A stretch of DNA of 64,000 nt from Nicotiana tabacum (lineage: Eukaryota > Streptophyta > Magnoliopsida > Solanales > Solanaceae). The notes below the pieces were generated by a model, which saw only the letters and a list, made by a program, of their open reading frames with translations, was not told the origin of the DNA and did no database searches. Below, piece after piece: positions 32,182 to 43,867 of this stretch (within the stretch, counting starts at the first letter, position 1; the number at the start of each line of letters is the position of its first letter). The DNA lies in contig NC_134087.1 of the NCBI RefSeq assembly GCF_000715075.1, positions 190,061,276 to 190,125,275 of the forward strand, written 5' to 3'. A program made the translations under genes and the position numbers.

Positions 32182-34902
32182 CCTCATTTTCCAGGTGGAC
32201 GCCTGACTTCTTCAATTCTTCATCCTCATTCTCCAGGTGGACGCCTGACTTCTTTTCTTTCTTCATCCTCATTCTCCAGGTGGACGCCTGACTTCTTTTC
32301 TTTCTTCATCCTCATTCTCCAGGTGGACGCCTGACTTCTTCTTTTCTCATCCTTATTCTCCAGGTGGACGCCTGACTTCTTCTTTTCTCATCCTCATTCT
32401 CCAGGTGGACGCCTGACTTCTTCAATTTCTTTATCCTCATTCTCCAGGTGGACGCCTGACTTCTTCAATTCTCATCCTCATTCTCCAGGTGGACGCCTGA
32501 CTTCTTCAATTCTCATCCTCATTCTCCAGGTGGACGCCTGACTTCTTTAATTCTCATCCTCATTCTCCAGGTGGACGCCTGACTTCTTCTTTTCTCATCC
32601 TCATTCTCCAGGTGGACGCCTGACTTCTTCTTTTCTCATCCTCATTCTCCAGGTGGACGCCTGACTTCTTCTTTTCTCATCCTCATTCTCCAGGTGGACG
32701 CCTGACTTCTTCTTTTCTTATCCTCATTCTCCAGGTGGACGCCTGACTTCTTCTTTTCTTATCCTCATTCTCCAGGTGGACGCCTGACTTCTTTAATTCT
32801 CATCCTCATTCTCCAGGTGGACGCCTGACTTCTTTAATTCTTATCCTCATTCTCCAGGTGGACGCCTGACTTCTTTAATTCTTATCCTCATTCTCCAGGT
32901 GGACGCCTGACTTCTTCAATTCTCATCCTTATTCTCCAGGTGGATGCCTGACTTCTTCTTTTCTTTGTCCTCATTCTCCAGGTGGACGCCTGACTTCTAT
33001 AATTCTCATCCTCATTCTCCAGGTGGACGCCTGACTTCTTCAATTCTCATCCTCATTCTCCAGGTGGACGCCTGACTTCTTTAATTCTCATCCTCATTCT
33101 CCAGGTGGACGCCTGACTTCTTCAATTCTCATCCTCATTCTCCAGGTGGACGCCTGACTTCTTCAATTCTCATCCTCATTCTCCAGGTGGACGCCTGACT
33201 TCTTCTTTGTGGATGCCTGACTTTCTATCTTTCTTCATCCTCATTCTCCAGGTGGACGCCTGACTTCTTTAATTCTCATCCTCATTCTCCAGGTGGACGC
33301 CTGACTTCTTTAATTCTTCATCCTCATTCTCCAGGTGGACGCCTGACTTCTTTGATTCTTCATCCTCATTCTCCAGGTGGACGCCTGACTTTCTATCTTT
33401 CTTCATCCTCATTCTCCAGGTGGACGCCTGACTTCTTCAATTCTCATCCTCATTCTCCAGGTGGACGCCTGACTTCTTTAATTCTTCATCCTCATTCTCC
33501 AGGTGGACGCCTGACTTCTTTGATTCTTCATCCTCATTCTCCAGGTGGACGCCTGACTTCTTTGATTCTTCATCCTCATTCTCCAGGTGGACGCCTGACT
33601 TCTTTGATTCTTCATCCTCATTCTCCAGGTGGACGCCTGACTTCTTTAATTCTTCATCCTCATTCTCTAGGTGGACGCCTGACTTCTTCAATTCTTCATC
33701 CTCATTCTCCAGGTGGACGCCTGACTTCTATAATTCTTATCCTCATTTTCCAGGTGGACGCCTGACTTCTTAAATTCTCATCCTCATTATCCAGGTGGAT
33801 GCCTGACTTCTTCTGTTCTCATCCTTATTCTCCAGGTGGACGCCTGACTTTCTATCTTTCTTCATCCTCATTCTCCAGGTGGACGCCTGACTTCTTTAAT
33901 TCTCATCCTCATTCTCCAGGTGGACGCCTGACTTCTTTAATTCTTCATCCTCATTCTCCAGGTGGACGCCTGACTTCTTTGATTCTTCATCCTCATTCTC
34001 CAGGTGGACGCCTGACTTCTTTGATTCTTCATCCTCATTCTCCAGGTGGACGCCTGACTTCTTTGATTCTTCATCCTCATTCTCCAGGTGGACGCCTGAC
34101 TTCTTTAATTCTTCATCCTCATTCTCTAGGTGGACGCCTGACTTCTTCAATTCTTCATCCTCATTCTCCAGGTGGACGCCTGACTTCTATAATTCTTATC
34201 CTCATTTTCCAGGTGGACGCCTGACTTCTTAAATTCTCATCCTCATTATCCAGGTGGACGCCTGACTTCTTCTGTTCTCATCCTTATTCTCCAGGTGGAC
34301 GCCTGACTTTCTATCTTTCTTCATCCTCATTCTCCAGGTGGACGCCTGACTTCTTTAATTCTCATCCTCATTCTCCAGGTGGACGCCTGACTTCTTTAAT
34401 TCTTCATCCTCATTCTCCAGGTGGACGCCTGACTTCTTTGATTCTTCATCCTCATTCTCCAGGTGGACGCCTGACTTTCTATCTTTCTTCATCCTCATTC
34501 TCCAGGTGGACGCCTGACTTCTTCAATTCTCATCCTCATTCTCTAGGTGGACGTCTGACTTCTTTAATTCTTCATCCTCATTCTCCAGGTGGACACCTGA
34601 CTTCTTTGATTCTTCATCCTCATTCTCCAGGTGGACGCCTGACTTCTTTGATTCTTCATCCTCATTCTCCAGGTGGACGCCTGACTTCTTTGATTCTTCA
34701 TCCTCATTCTCCAGGTGGACGCCTGACTTCTTTAATTCTTCATCCTCATTCTCCAGGTGGACGCCTGACTTCTTCAATTCTTCATCCTCATTCTCCAGGT
34801 GGACGCCTGACTTCTTTAATTCTTATCCTCATTTTCCAGGTGGACGCCTGACTTCTTTAATTCTTATCCTCATTCTCCAGGTGGACGCCTGACTTCTTCT
34901 TT
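32182..34902. repeat. Minisatellite (41-42 bp unit, about 65 copies) in the Ogre 3' UTR
   Basis: Plus-strand core CCAGGTGGACGCCTGACTTC recurs every 41 or 42 bp for 2.7 kb. Variant units mark higher-order blocks: the variant GACTTTCTATCTTT starts at 33219, 33387, 33846, 34305 and 34473, so spacings are 168, 459, 459 and 168 bp. Where the unit is 42 bp both strands stay open and give repeated peptides (minus strand SGVHLENEDEE); these are not proteins. Tandem repeats in the 3' untranslated region of Tat/Ogre elements are known and can seed satellite DNA. Confidence 0.95.
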
Positions 34903-36236
34903 TTCTTTACCAGGTATTTCCTGACACAAATATTGTATTTGCCCCTGTTTTAAATCAAAGAAAACTTCGTTTGTTTAAAGCAGGGTGGTTGACTGGGGTA
35001 TTCTTGCCGATGGTGATGCTTCTCTTCATTTCTCTTTGTTGCTCTGGAATGGTTGAAAAGACTGACTGTTTTGTCCTTGTAATTGATTCTTGACTATAGG
35101 ATTCTCCTCTGTATGCTTTCCTTCGAACCCTTTTAACTGTAATCATATGTCCCTTCTGACTTTGCTGATCCACTTTTGATTTCACCTTTCTTATACCCAT
35201 ATCTTTTATCTCCTACCTTTCGTGGCTGTATTTTGTAACCTTGAATCTTGGTAGTATACTTTGACATTCCTTCTTATTTCTTTGGAATAAAACTTATCTC
35301 AAAGCTTTTAGAAAGTAAGATTATTAGTAACGAAATACGCTGATTTCGACAATCACAGAATGAAAAGAAAAATCCAAATTTGGATGATTGTTGGAAAAGG
35401 AATAAAGGACTTATCTAATTGGAATTACTGGCACCAATGATCAGGGTATGCATTTTGGATTAATCAACCCAGTCTTTTGATCAATCTCCTTTCAATTGTC
35501 TCATTTTTGTTTTTGCCAAAATTTCCATAACCCAACTTCATTTTTCATTTCACAAACCTGTTGGACTTGCAACGTCTCAAAGAGTTTTTGCCGATAAACT
35601 TTCCTCATTTGTTCATTTCTCACTTCCTTTTCGCCTTAGGGTGCCTATGAAGGTTTTCACCAATAAGACTCTCTCCTTTTACTTTTCTCTCAACTTCCGT
35701 CGCCTTATGGTGCTCGTGTGGGTTTTCACCTATAAGACTCTCTCATTTTTACTTTCTTTTCTTGTTTGTACCAGAGTATTATGAACCATCTTCATTTGCT
35801 TGACTCAGCATTTTTCTAAGATTGTTCGAAAGGTCTTTCTGGTATGGGGTTAGAAATGAAAAAGGTATTAAAAGCTAAACAGTTTTGGTATGTGTTTAAA
35901 ATTACCACTCTTGGAGTCTTTTTCTTATTTCCAATACAATTCTTGCCCCAGTTCCTTGATTGGGGTCGCTTGATGTTTCTTTTTGTGCACATTTTAGGTA
36001 TATTGTGCACCCTATGACCGAGTCGTGAAGCGCCTACGTATCCTTCTTTGAGGAATCAGGTCAAACGTAGTTCACCATAATAGTGATGATTTTTTTTTCA
36101 TTGATTCCAAGAGAGGGTAGGAAAGAAACAAGTATGGCTCAAAGGGTAAGAAAATGGCATAGTGTTTGGATAGCAGAATAAATTGTCTTTGTCATCCCAA
36201 TCTTCAAAATAATGCTAAATACAAACACTCAAAAAG
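34903..36236. other. Ogre 3' untranslated region between pol and the minisatellite
   Basis: About 1.3 kb without a protein-like frame. It contains a 69-bp tandem duplication (copies begin at 35631 and 35700) and the second hairpin motif copy near 36032-36074. Confidence 0.6.
36032..36074 (-). other. Hairpin motif copy 2, just downstream of Ogre pol
   Basis: Minus strand GAACTACGTTTGACCTGATT ... GGATACGTAGGC. CTACGT pairs with ACGTAG. Compared with copy 1 an A-T pair has become G-C with pairing preserved. It lies about 165 bp 3' of the pol stop. Confidence 0.55.
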
Positions 36237-39200
36237 TTATGCATAATATCTCTTTACCGCGTCAGAATTGATCGCCATATCTATGCATTTGCCTTCAATG
36301 TCTGTTAAGCATAGTGCACCATTCGATAATATTCTGGTCACAATGAATGGTCCTTGCCAATTCGGGGCAAATTTGCCCTTTGCTTCAACCTGATGTGGAA
36401 GAATACGTTTCAGCACATGCTGACCTACTTCAAACTTCCGAGGACGCACCTTTTTGTTGTATGCTCTTTCTATTCTTCTTTGATATAATTGACCATGGCA
36501 TACTGCGGTCAATCGTTTTTCATCAATCAAGTTTAACTGTTCCAGACGGGTTTTGACCCATTCAACATCATCAATCTTTGCTTCGGCGATGATCCGAAGG
36601 GAAGGAATCTCAACTTCTGCAGGAATTACTGCTTCAGTGCCATATACCAACAAATAAGGGGTTGCTCCTACTGAAGTGCGAACAGTAGTGCGGTATCCCA
36701 ATAATGCAAATGGTAATTTTTCATGCCATTGTTTTGAACCTTCTATCATTTTCCGAAGTATCTTCTTTATGTTTTTGTTGGCTGCTTCTACTGCTCCATT
36801 CGCCTTGGGCCGATATGGGGTAGAGTTGCGATGTGTAATCTTAAACTATTGACATACTTCCTTCATTAGGTTGCTATTAAGATTAGCACCGTTATCTGTG
36901 ATGATCACCTTCGGGATTCCGAATCGACATATGATATTTGAGTGGACAAAATCGACCACAGCTTTCTTGGTCACTGATTTGAATGTCTTGGCCTCAACCC
37001 ATTTGGTAAAATAATCAATAGCTACCAGAATGAACCTGTGTCCATTGGATGCTGCCGGCTCAATTGGTCCAATCACATCCATGCCCCAGGCAACGAAGGG
37101 CCATGGTGCCGACATTGCGTGCAACTCGGATGGTGGAGAATGAATTAAATCTCTGTGTATTTGGCATTGATGACACTTGCGCACAAAACTGACACAATCT
37201 CGCTCCATGGTAAGCCAATAGTAACCGGCTCGGAGGATTTTCTTTGCCAATACATATCCACTCATGTGAGGTCCGCAGACTCCTGAATGTACTTCAGACA
37301 TGACAGTTGTAGCTTGTCTGGCATCTATACATCTTAATAATCCAAGATCTGGTGTTCTTTTATACAAAACTCCTCCGCTTAAGAAGAATCCATTTGCTAA
37401 TCGCCTAATGGTCCTCTTTTGATCTCCTGTGGCTTGTGCGGGATATATCCCCATTCTAATATACTCCTTGATGTCGTGGAACCATGGTTCACCATCAAAT
37501 TCTTCTTCAACCATATTGCAATAAGCGTGCTGATCGTGGACTTGAATATGTATCGGATCTACATAAGCTTTGTCCGGATGGTGCAACATTGATGCCAGGG
37601 TAGCCAATGCATCGGCCACCTCATTATGGATTCTTGGAATATGTTGGAATTCCACTAATTGAAACCGCTGACAAAGATCATGTAGACATTGTCGGTATGG
37701 TATGAGCTTCAAGTCTCGGGTTTCCCATTCTCCTTGAATTTGATGTACCAAAAGATCCGAATCTCCCATGACTAAGATTTCTCGGATACCCATGTCTGCG
37801 GCTAGCCTTAAACCCAAAATTCAAGCTTCATATTCAGCCATATTATTGGTGCAATAAAATCGCAATTGAGCCGTAACAGGATAGTGATACCCTGTTTCAG
37901 AAATGATTACAGCTCCTATCCCAACTCCTTTCATGTTAGCGGCTCCATCAAAGAAAAGTTTCCAGCCAAACTTTTCAATTTGCTCCACCTCGTCGATATG
38001 CATTGTTTCTTCATCAGGAAAATAAGTCTTCAATGGCTCATATTCCTCATCGACCGGGTTTTCGGTTAAATGATCGGCCAGTGCTTGAGCCTTCATTGCA
38101 GTTCGAGTCACATAGATGATGTCGAATTCTGTGAGCAATATCTGCCACTTTGCAAGTCTTCCCGTTGGCATAGGCTTTTGAAAAATGTATTTCAATGGAT
38201 CCAACCGAGAAATGAGGTAAGTAGTGTAGGATGACAAATAGTGTTTCAATTTTTGAGCTACCCATGTTAGGGCGCAACATGTCTTTTCCAGATGAGTATA
38301 CTTAACCTCATAAGCTGTGAACTTCTTGCTAAGGTAGTAGATAGCCTGTTCTTTTCTGCCAGTGAGGTCATGTTGCCCCAATACACAACCAAATGAATTT
38401 TCCAAAACCGTCAAGTAAAGAATCAAAGGTCTTCCTGGCTCTGGCGGGACCAACACGGGTGGTTTTGACAAGTACCCTTTTATCTTATCGAACGCTTCTT
38501 GACACTCATCGGTCCATTTGACCGCAGCATCCTTTTTCAACAATTTGAAAATTGGCTCACAGGTTGTTGTGAGCTGAGCAATAAACCTGCTGATATAATT
38601 CAATCTTCCCAACAAACTCATTACTTCAGTTTTGTTCCTGGGAGGTGGCAATTCTTGGATGGCTTTGATTTTTGATGGGTCTAGCTCGATGCCTCGTCGA
38701 CTGACTATGAATCCCAACAACTTTCCAGATGGAACTCCAAATGCACACTTGGCAGGGTTAAGCTTGAGGTTGTACCTGCGAAGTCTTAAGAAGAACTTCC
38801 TCAAATCCCCAACGTGGTCGGCCTGATGCTTTGATTTTATGATCACATCATCCACGTATACCTCAATCTCCTTGTGTATCATATCATGAAACACTGTGGT
38901 CATTGCTCTCATATAGGTTGCTCCGACGTTCTTTAAACCGAATGGCATTACCCGGTAGCAATAAGTTCCCCATGGTGTGATGAATGCCGTCTTTTCTGCA
39001 TCTTCTTCATCCATTAGAATTTGATGATATCCGGCATAACAATCCACGAAAGACCCTATATCATGCTTGGCATAATTGTCGATCAAAATATGTATATTGG
39101 GTAATGGGAAATTATCCTTTGGACTTGCTTTGTTGAGATTGCGATAGTCGACGCATACTCTAATTTTGCCGTCTTTCTTTGGTACAGGAACGATATTAGC

Positions 39201-39714
39201 CAACCAAACAGGATATCGAGTAACTCGAATGACCTTTGCTTCCAATTGTTTGGTGATTTCTTCCTTAATTCTCACACTCATGTCAGGCTTGAATTTTCTC
39301 AGCCTCTGCTTGACAGGAGGTATTGTTGGATCGGTGGGCAATTTGTGGACCACTAAATCAGTGCTCAAGCCCGGCATGTCGTCATACGACCATGCAAAAA
39401 CATCTTTGAATTCTATGAGTGCTTTAATTAACTCCTCTCGGATCTTTGGTTCGAGATGGACACTTATTTTAGTTTCCCGGACATTACTCGTGTCCCCTAT
39501 ATTGACGTCCTCGGTATCACTCAAGTTAGGTTTGATTTTTTCCTCAAAGTGAATTAACTCTTTACTAATCTCTTCAAAAACCTCATCTTCATCGTATTCT
39601 GATTCATAATCACAATATATTTCTTGAATTAATATTTCGGAACCAGATTGATTTTTAAGACTGGGCTGAAGATTCCTCATGCATGCCATATCACTAGAGC
39701 CAGCGTAAAAGGAA
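36237..39714 (-). pseudogene. Ogre pol: reverse transcriptase, RNase H, integrase (two in-frame stops)
   Basis: This is the second exon of the Ogre gag-pol, from the intron acceptor at 39714 (first Met of the open segment at 39689) to a stop at 36237. RT motifs are PVPKKDGKIRVCVDYRNLNK, FVDCYAGYHQI, FGLKNVGATYMRAM and the catalytic YVDDVIIK (about residue 280 from the Met). RNase H follows: IYYLSKKF and then the second domain with KLFFDGAANMKGVGIGAV. A TGA at 37821-37823 sits in the usual AEYEACILGL motif (Cys codon lost). Integrase has HSGVCGPHMSGYVLAKKILRA, C-X2-C in CHQCQIH, DDE residues in WGMDVIGP, ITDNGANLN and ANGAVEAANK, and a TAG near 36849-36851 in EVCQ-stop-FKI. Both breaks are single substitutions; the remaining frame is intact to DAVKRYYA. 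Confidence 0.92.
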
Positions 39715-39897
39715 CTGTACAGAAAAGAAGAGAAAGAAAAGAAAGCTATTAGGAATGATAATAAAAAGGAAACTGCTTTTTATTGGATAATGAAAGATAA
39801 CAAGGTTTTGCACACTTCAAACCAACTGTAAGATAAACTTTGGGATTACAACCTTGAAATAACCCAAACAAACTGAAAGAAAATCAAAATAAACTAC
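39715..39897 (-). other. Intron joining Ogre gag-protease to RT
   Basis: 183 nt on the minus strand. The donor GTAGTT at 39897 overlaps the gag stop TAG (39896-39894), and the acceptor TTTTCTGTACAG ends at 39715 after a pyrimidine tract. Splicing joins KES-TG to TTCC and continues in frame as FYAGSSDMACMRNLQP into the RT exon. Ogre elements are known to carry a partially spliced intron at this place. Unspliced RNA would stop after protease, so splicing sets the Gag to Pol ratio. Confidence 0.82.
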
Positions 39898-42800
39898 CAA
39901 GACTCCTTTCGAATTGGGAGAGGAGTGGCTTTCCAATTATTGAGCTTTGTTTCTGGCCCAACGAATTGAACTTCTGCGTTGCTACACCCTTCTCCGCCTT
40001 CCAACATATTCACATCACTAAACAATTTCTCGAACCTTTCAATTAATTCCTTCTCAGGATTGACCCGGGATTTAGGAATTGTTGTTATCGGGCGGTTTTT
40101 AGCGCCGGTCTTGACAAAAGACTTTGACATATGTGGTATTGGTTTTGGAAGAACCCATGCTTGGTGTTTCAACTTCCTGGCCCTTATCACGTCATTGGCG
40201 GTAGGTATGAACCCTAAACCGAATGTTCCCCAGTTCTCGGGGAGAGATACTGGTTGTATAATTCCTTGCAAAGATAAACCCAAACCTTTGCCGGGTATAA
40301 AGCCATTCTTTAACATTTCATAAGCTACCATGACTGATGCAGAGGATATCTTTGGATTTGGAAGATATTTCCCCTCTGGAATTTTCTCTATCGACACTGT
40401 GTCGGTTACTTGGTATACCCATGGTCCCTGGTCATTTTCTGTTCCCTCGACCGGTACAATGGTACTGCTGTGAGCATGTAAACTTTCTTCTCCATACACG
40501 ACTACTTCTTGATGATCCCATTCAAACTTGACAGCCTGATGTAGTGTTGACGGAACTGCTTTAGCAGCGTGGATCCATGGTCGACCCAACAACAAGTTGT
40601 AAGAAACAGTTATGTCCAACACTTGGAATTCCATTGTGAATTCAACTGGCCCTATTGTTAGTTCCAATACTATGTCGCCAAATGAATCTCTGCTTCCACC
40701 GTCAAACCCTCGTACGCAGATACTATTCTTCTGGATCCTCTCCTCTTTAATTTTTAATTTGTTTAAAGTGGAGAGAGGGCATATGTTTGCACTGGACCCA
40801 TTGTCAACCAATACCCGGGTTACTATGGAGTTTTCACATTTTACGGTGAGGTAAAGAGCTCTGTTGTGCTCGGTACCTTCCACAGGTAATTCATCATCAG
40901 CAAACGTAATTCTGTTTGTCTCAAAGATTCTGTTGGCTATTTTGCCCAAATGATTTACAGAGATCTTTTCAGGAACATGAGCTTCATTCAGGATTTTCAT
41001 CAACGCCAGACGGTGTTCCTCTGAATGGATCAGTAATGACAACAATGAAATTTGAGCGGGGGTCTTCTTTAATTGATCCACAACAGAATAATCATGGAGT
41101 TTCATTTTTCTTAAAAACTCCTCCGCCTCTTCTTCCGTCACAGCTCTCTTTGTTGGCATTGGATTGTTTTTAGTTTTTCTCAGCTCTTCGGGAGTAAAAC
41201 ATCTTCCCGAACGAGTCAAGCCTTGCACCTCACACACTTCTTCCTTGATTTCTTTGCCCTTGTACATTACAGTCACCCGTTCATAGTTCCATGGGATGGC
41301 TTTGTTGTTGATGATCGGCAGCTGGATTACAGGTGCAATAATAACCCGATCTGTACGTGCTCCTTCCACGAATATAATGGGTTTGTTAGCAACCCCTGGT
41401 ACTACCACTTTCGGCCTTTCTTGTTTTGCGGCAACTTTGCTCGATGATGCCTCATCGACTATCATAGACGGTTCATCACCATTTTTGTTCTGCTTAGACA
41501 CCGGCTTCTCCTCCATTAACTGCTTATCTGGCTTGGTTTCATGAGACTTGATCATCATGACAGTTTGTGACGGCTTCTTTGTCTCCCCATCAGCTTGTAT
41601 GATTTCTATCATATTAGCCTCTTGATGGGCTGGCATTGGATTTCTATTGATATTTGGGGCTTCGGGGGTTTGAACCTCGATTTTATTAGTATCAATCAGC
41701 TCTTGTATTGCATTTTTCAAATGCCAACATTTCTCCGTATCATGGCCTGGTGCACCGGAGCAATATTCACAGCTAATGGTGTAATCCAGATTCTTTGGAG
41801 GAGGATTGGGTAGCTTGGATTGTATTGGTCTCAGCATGTCTAGCTGTCTCAGCCTGTGGAACAGACTAGTGTAAGACTCTCCCAATGGAGTGTAAGTTTT
41901 CTTTTTCTGTTCCCTTTCTCCCCTGAATGCTGGCCTAGGCCTGAAACCTGGTCCGGGATAGGCTCGTGGGTAAGTATTTGGTGTGACAGGAGCACGCCAA
42001 TTGGTGTGAACAGGTGGCTGATTGTATGCTTGAGCATGGTTAATGGCAAAATGAGGCTCTGAAGGGTGATAGTAGTGTTGGGATGAATCATGGTGGTAAG
42101 CTGATTGGCGAGGTCGTTGTTGATTATAGTAAAGCGGTGACCCTCTGGGTCCCGGCCAAATTCCTGAATCAACTACTGCTGCTTCCTCCCTCTTCTTTCT
42201 TCCGATTCCTCCTACCCCGCCTTGAATAGCTTGAGTAGTTGCCTTAATTGCTGAATAGCTCATGATTTTATTTGTCTTGAGGCCTTCTTCCACCATACCT
42301 CCCATCTTCACTACTTCGTTGAATGATTTCCCAACCGCTGAAACCAAATGGGCATAGTAAGTCGGTTCCAAGGATTGGAGGAAGTAGTCTACCATTTCGC
42401 TCTCCTTCATAGGAGGATCCACTCTTGCTGCCTGTTCTCTCCACCGAAAACCATACTCTCTGAAACTTTCATTGTGTTTCTTCTCAAATTTGGTCAAAGA
42501 TAATCGATCTGGGATGATTTCCAGATTGTATTGGAAATGGTATGCGAATGCCTGTGCCAGGTCATCCCAGGTGTACCATCTTCCATGGTCCTGGCGTGTA
42601 TACCACTCCAAAGCTGATCCGCTTAGACTTTGACTGAAGTAAGCCATCAATAATTCATCCTTTCCCCCAGCTCCTCGCATCTTGCTACAGAAACCCCTTA
42701 AGTGGGCTACTGGGTCGCCGTGCCCGCTGTATAGGTCAAATTTGGGCATCTTGAAGCCAACTGGCAATTGTACATTAGGGAATAAGCATAAATCTTTGTA

Positions 42801-43363
42801 TGCTACACTGACTTGCCCACCTAATCCCCGCATGTCTCGGAACGATTGTTCTAGACTTTTGACCTTCCTGAACATCTCTTCTTGTTCAGCATTTTTGGCT
42901 GGCTTGTCAATTTCGGTTGGGAGATCAAACCGAGGAGCAGTTGAATTGATTTCGGAGGCTTTGAAGGTGGGCTCCGGGGGTAATATTGGTTGTCCTGGGC
43001 CTGGAATATAGGCTCGCTAGGAGATTTGTGAAATGTAGCAGGGGGAGGTGCTACGAAAACAGGAGTCATAGGTGGAGGAAAGTACGGAACAGGTTTTGGA
43101 GGTGGAGACTGTGGTGTCTGAGAGGTGGTGCCTCGGTAGTGCTGATAAATGGGGAAACTTGGGGATAATTCAGTGGTGATATTATCCTGAGTTTGGGTCA
43201 TTGATGGAGCAGGGTTATTTGGGTAAGATGGGGGTAACTGTCCTGTAGACCAAGCTTGGTACATCTCAGCCATTTGCTGCTTGAGCTTAAACATCTCTTC
43301 TTTCATTTTCCCGACATCCATCTCTTCTATCTCCATACCTGTGTCAACATCTGGGATAGACAT
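39894..43363 (-). pseudogene. Ogre gag-protease (one frameshift)
   Basis: Starts at ATG 43363 (MSIPDVDTGMEIEEMDV) with a short coiled coil and a Pro-rich segment. A missing base in the G/C run at 42976-42980 shifts the frame; the rest is open for 993 codons (42875-39894). Capsid core: RGFCSKMRGAGGKDELLMAY and FEKKHNESFREYGFRWRE (about residues 60-200 of the long frame). The zinc knuckle is CEYCSGAPGHDTEKC (about residue 368, spacing C-X2-C-X5-H-X4-C). The protease has RVLVDNGSSANICPLSTL (about residue 690) and SYNLLLGRPWIHAAKAVPST. A G-patch-like segment, MLKNGFIPGKGLGLSLQG, lies near residue 855. The stop TAG is inside the intron donor. Apart from the frameshift it looks functional. Confidence 0.9.
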
Positions 43364-43867
43364 ACTTTCGGGTATTGGTCCTTTTGATCTTGTGTGATAG
43401 TGATAATATGCCAGTATACTCTTTAGAGAAACTAACTGCTTGAATTCTGAAAATGAACAAATTTGTTAGTTTTGAGAGTTTAACACATATATAATCACAC
43501 GTTGAGATGCAATGCTCCTAGACAAATAATCCCTTTCTATTATGCATTTGCTCGGCTGCTTGTGTCGTCCCAGCCTTCTTGAAATTTTTATTGTTATTCA
43601 TTTTTATTTATTATATATATCTTTTATCGTGGTGGTCGAATCTGAGAGATTGCCTACGTATCGTGCTCTTACATGAATCAGACCTTGCGTAGTTCGGACC
43701 AAAGGCAATCACTTTTATTCATTACACAAAGATGGAATTACATTTGAAAACTTTTAAAAAAATGGCTTGAAAACACACACACTTAAATCAAAATAAAAGA
43801 TACAATTCTTAACATCTCACAACGTGCCCCACTTTCCACTTTTGTTGTCAAACATTGGGTTATCTGC
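43364..43867. other. Ogre spacer between ORF1 and gag, with hairpin motif copy 3
   Basis: About 500 bp AT-rich spacer. It contains the third hairpin copy on the minus strand at 43652-43696 (GAACTACGCAAGGTCTGATT ... GATACGTAGGC), where CTACG pairs with CGTAG. No frame was recognised. Confidence 0.55.

Noticed and set aside
33352..34851. Repetitive open frames of 84-141 codons as genes
   Set aside because: They are translations of the minisatellite on both strands and have no independent support.
32182..34902. Regularly spaced repeats as a possible CRISPR array
   Set aside because: Units are contiguous 41-42 bp minisatellite copies without unique spacers, in a plant retrotransposon; there are no cas genes.
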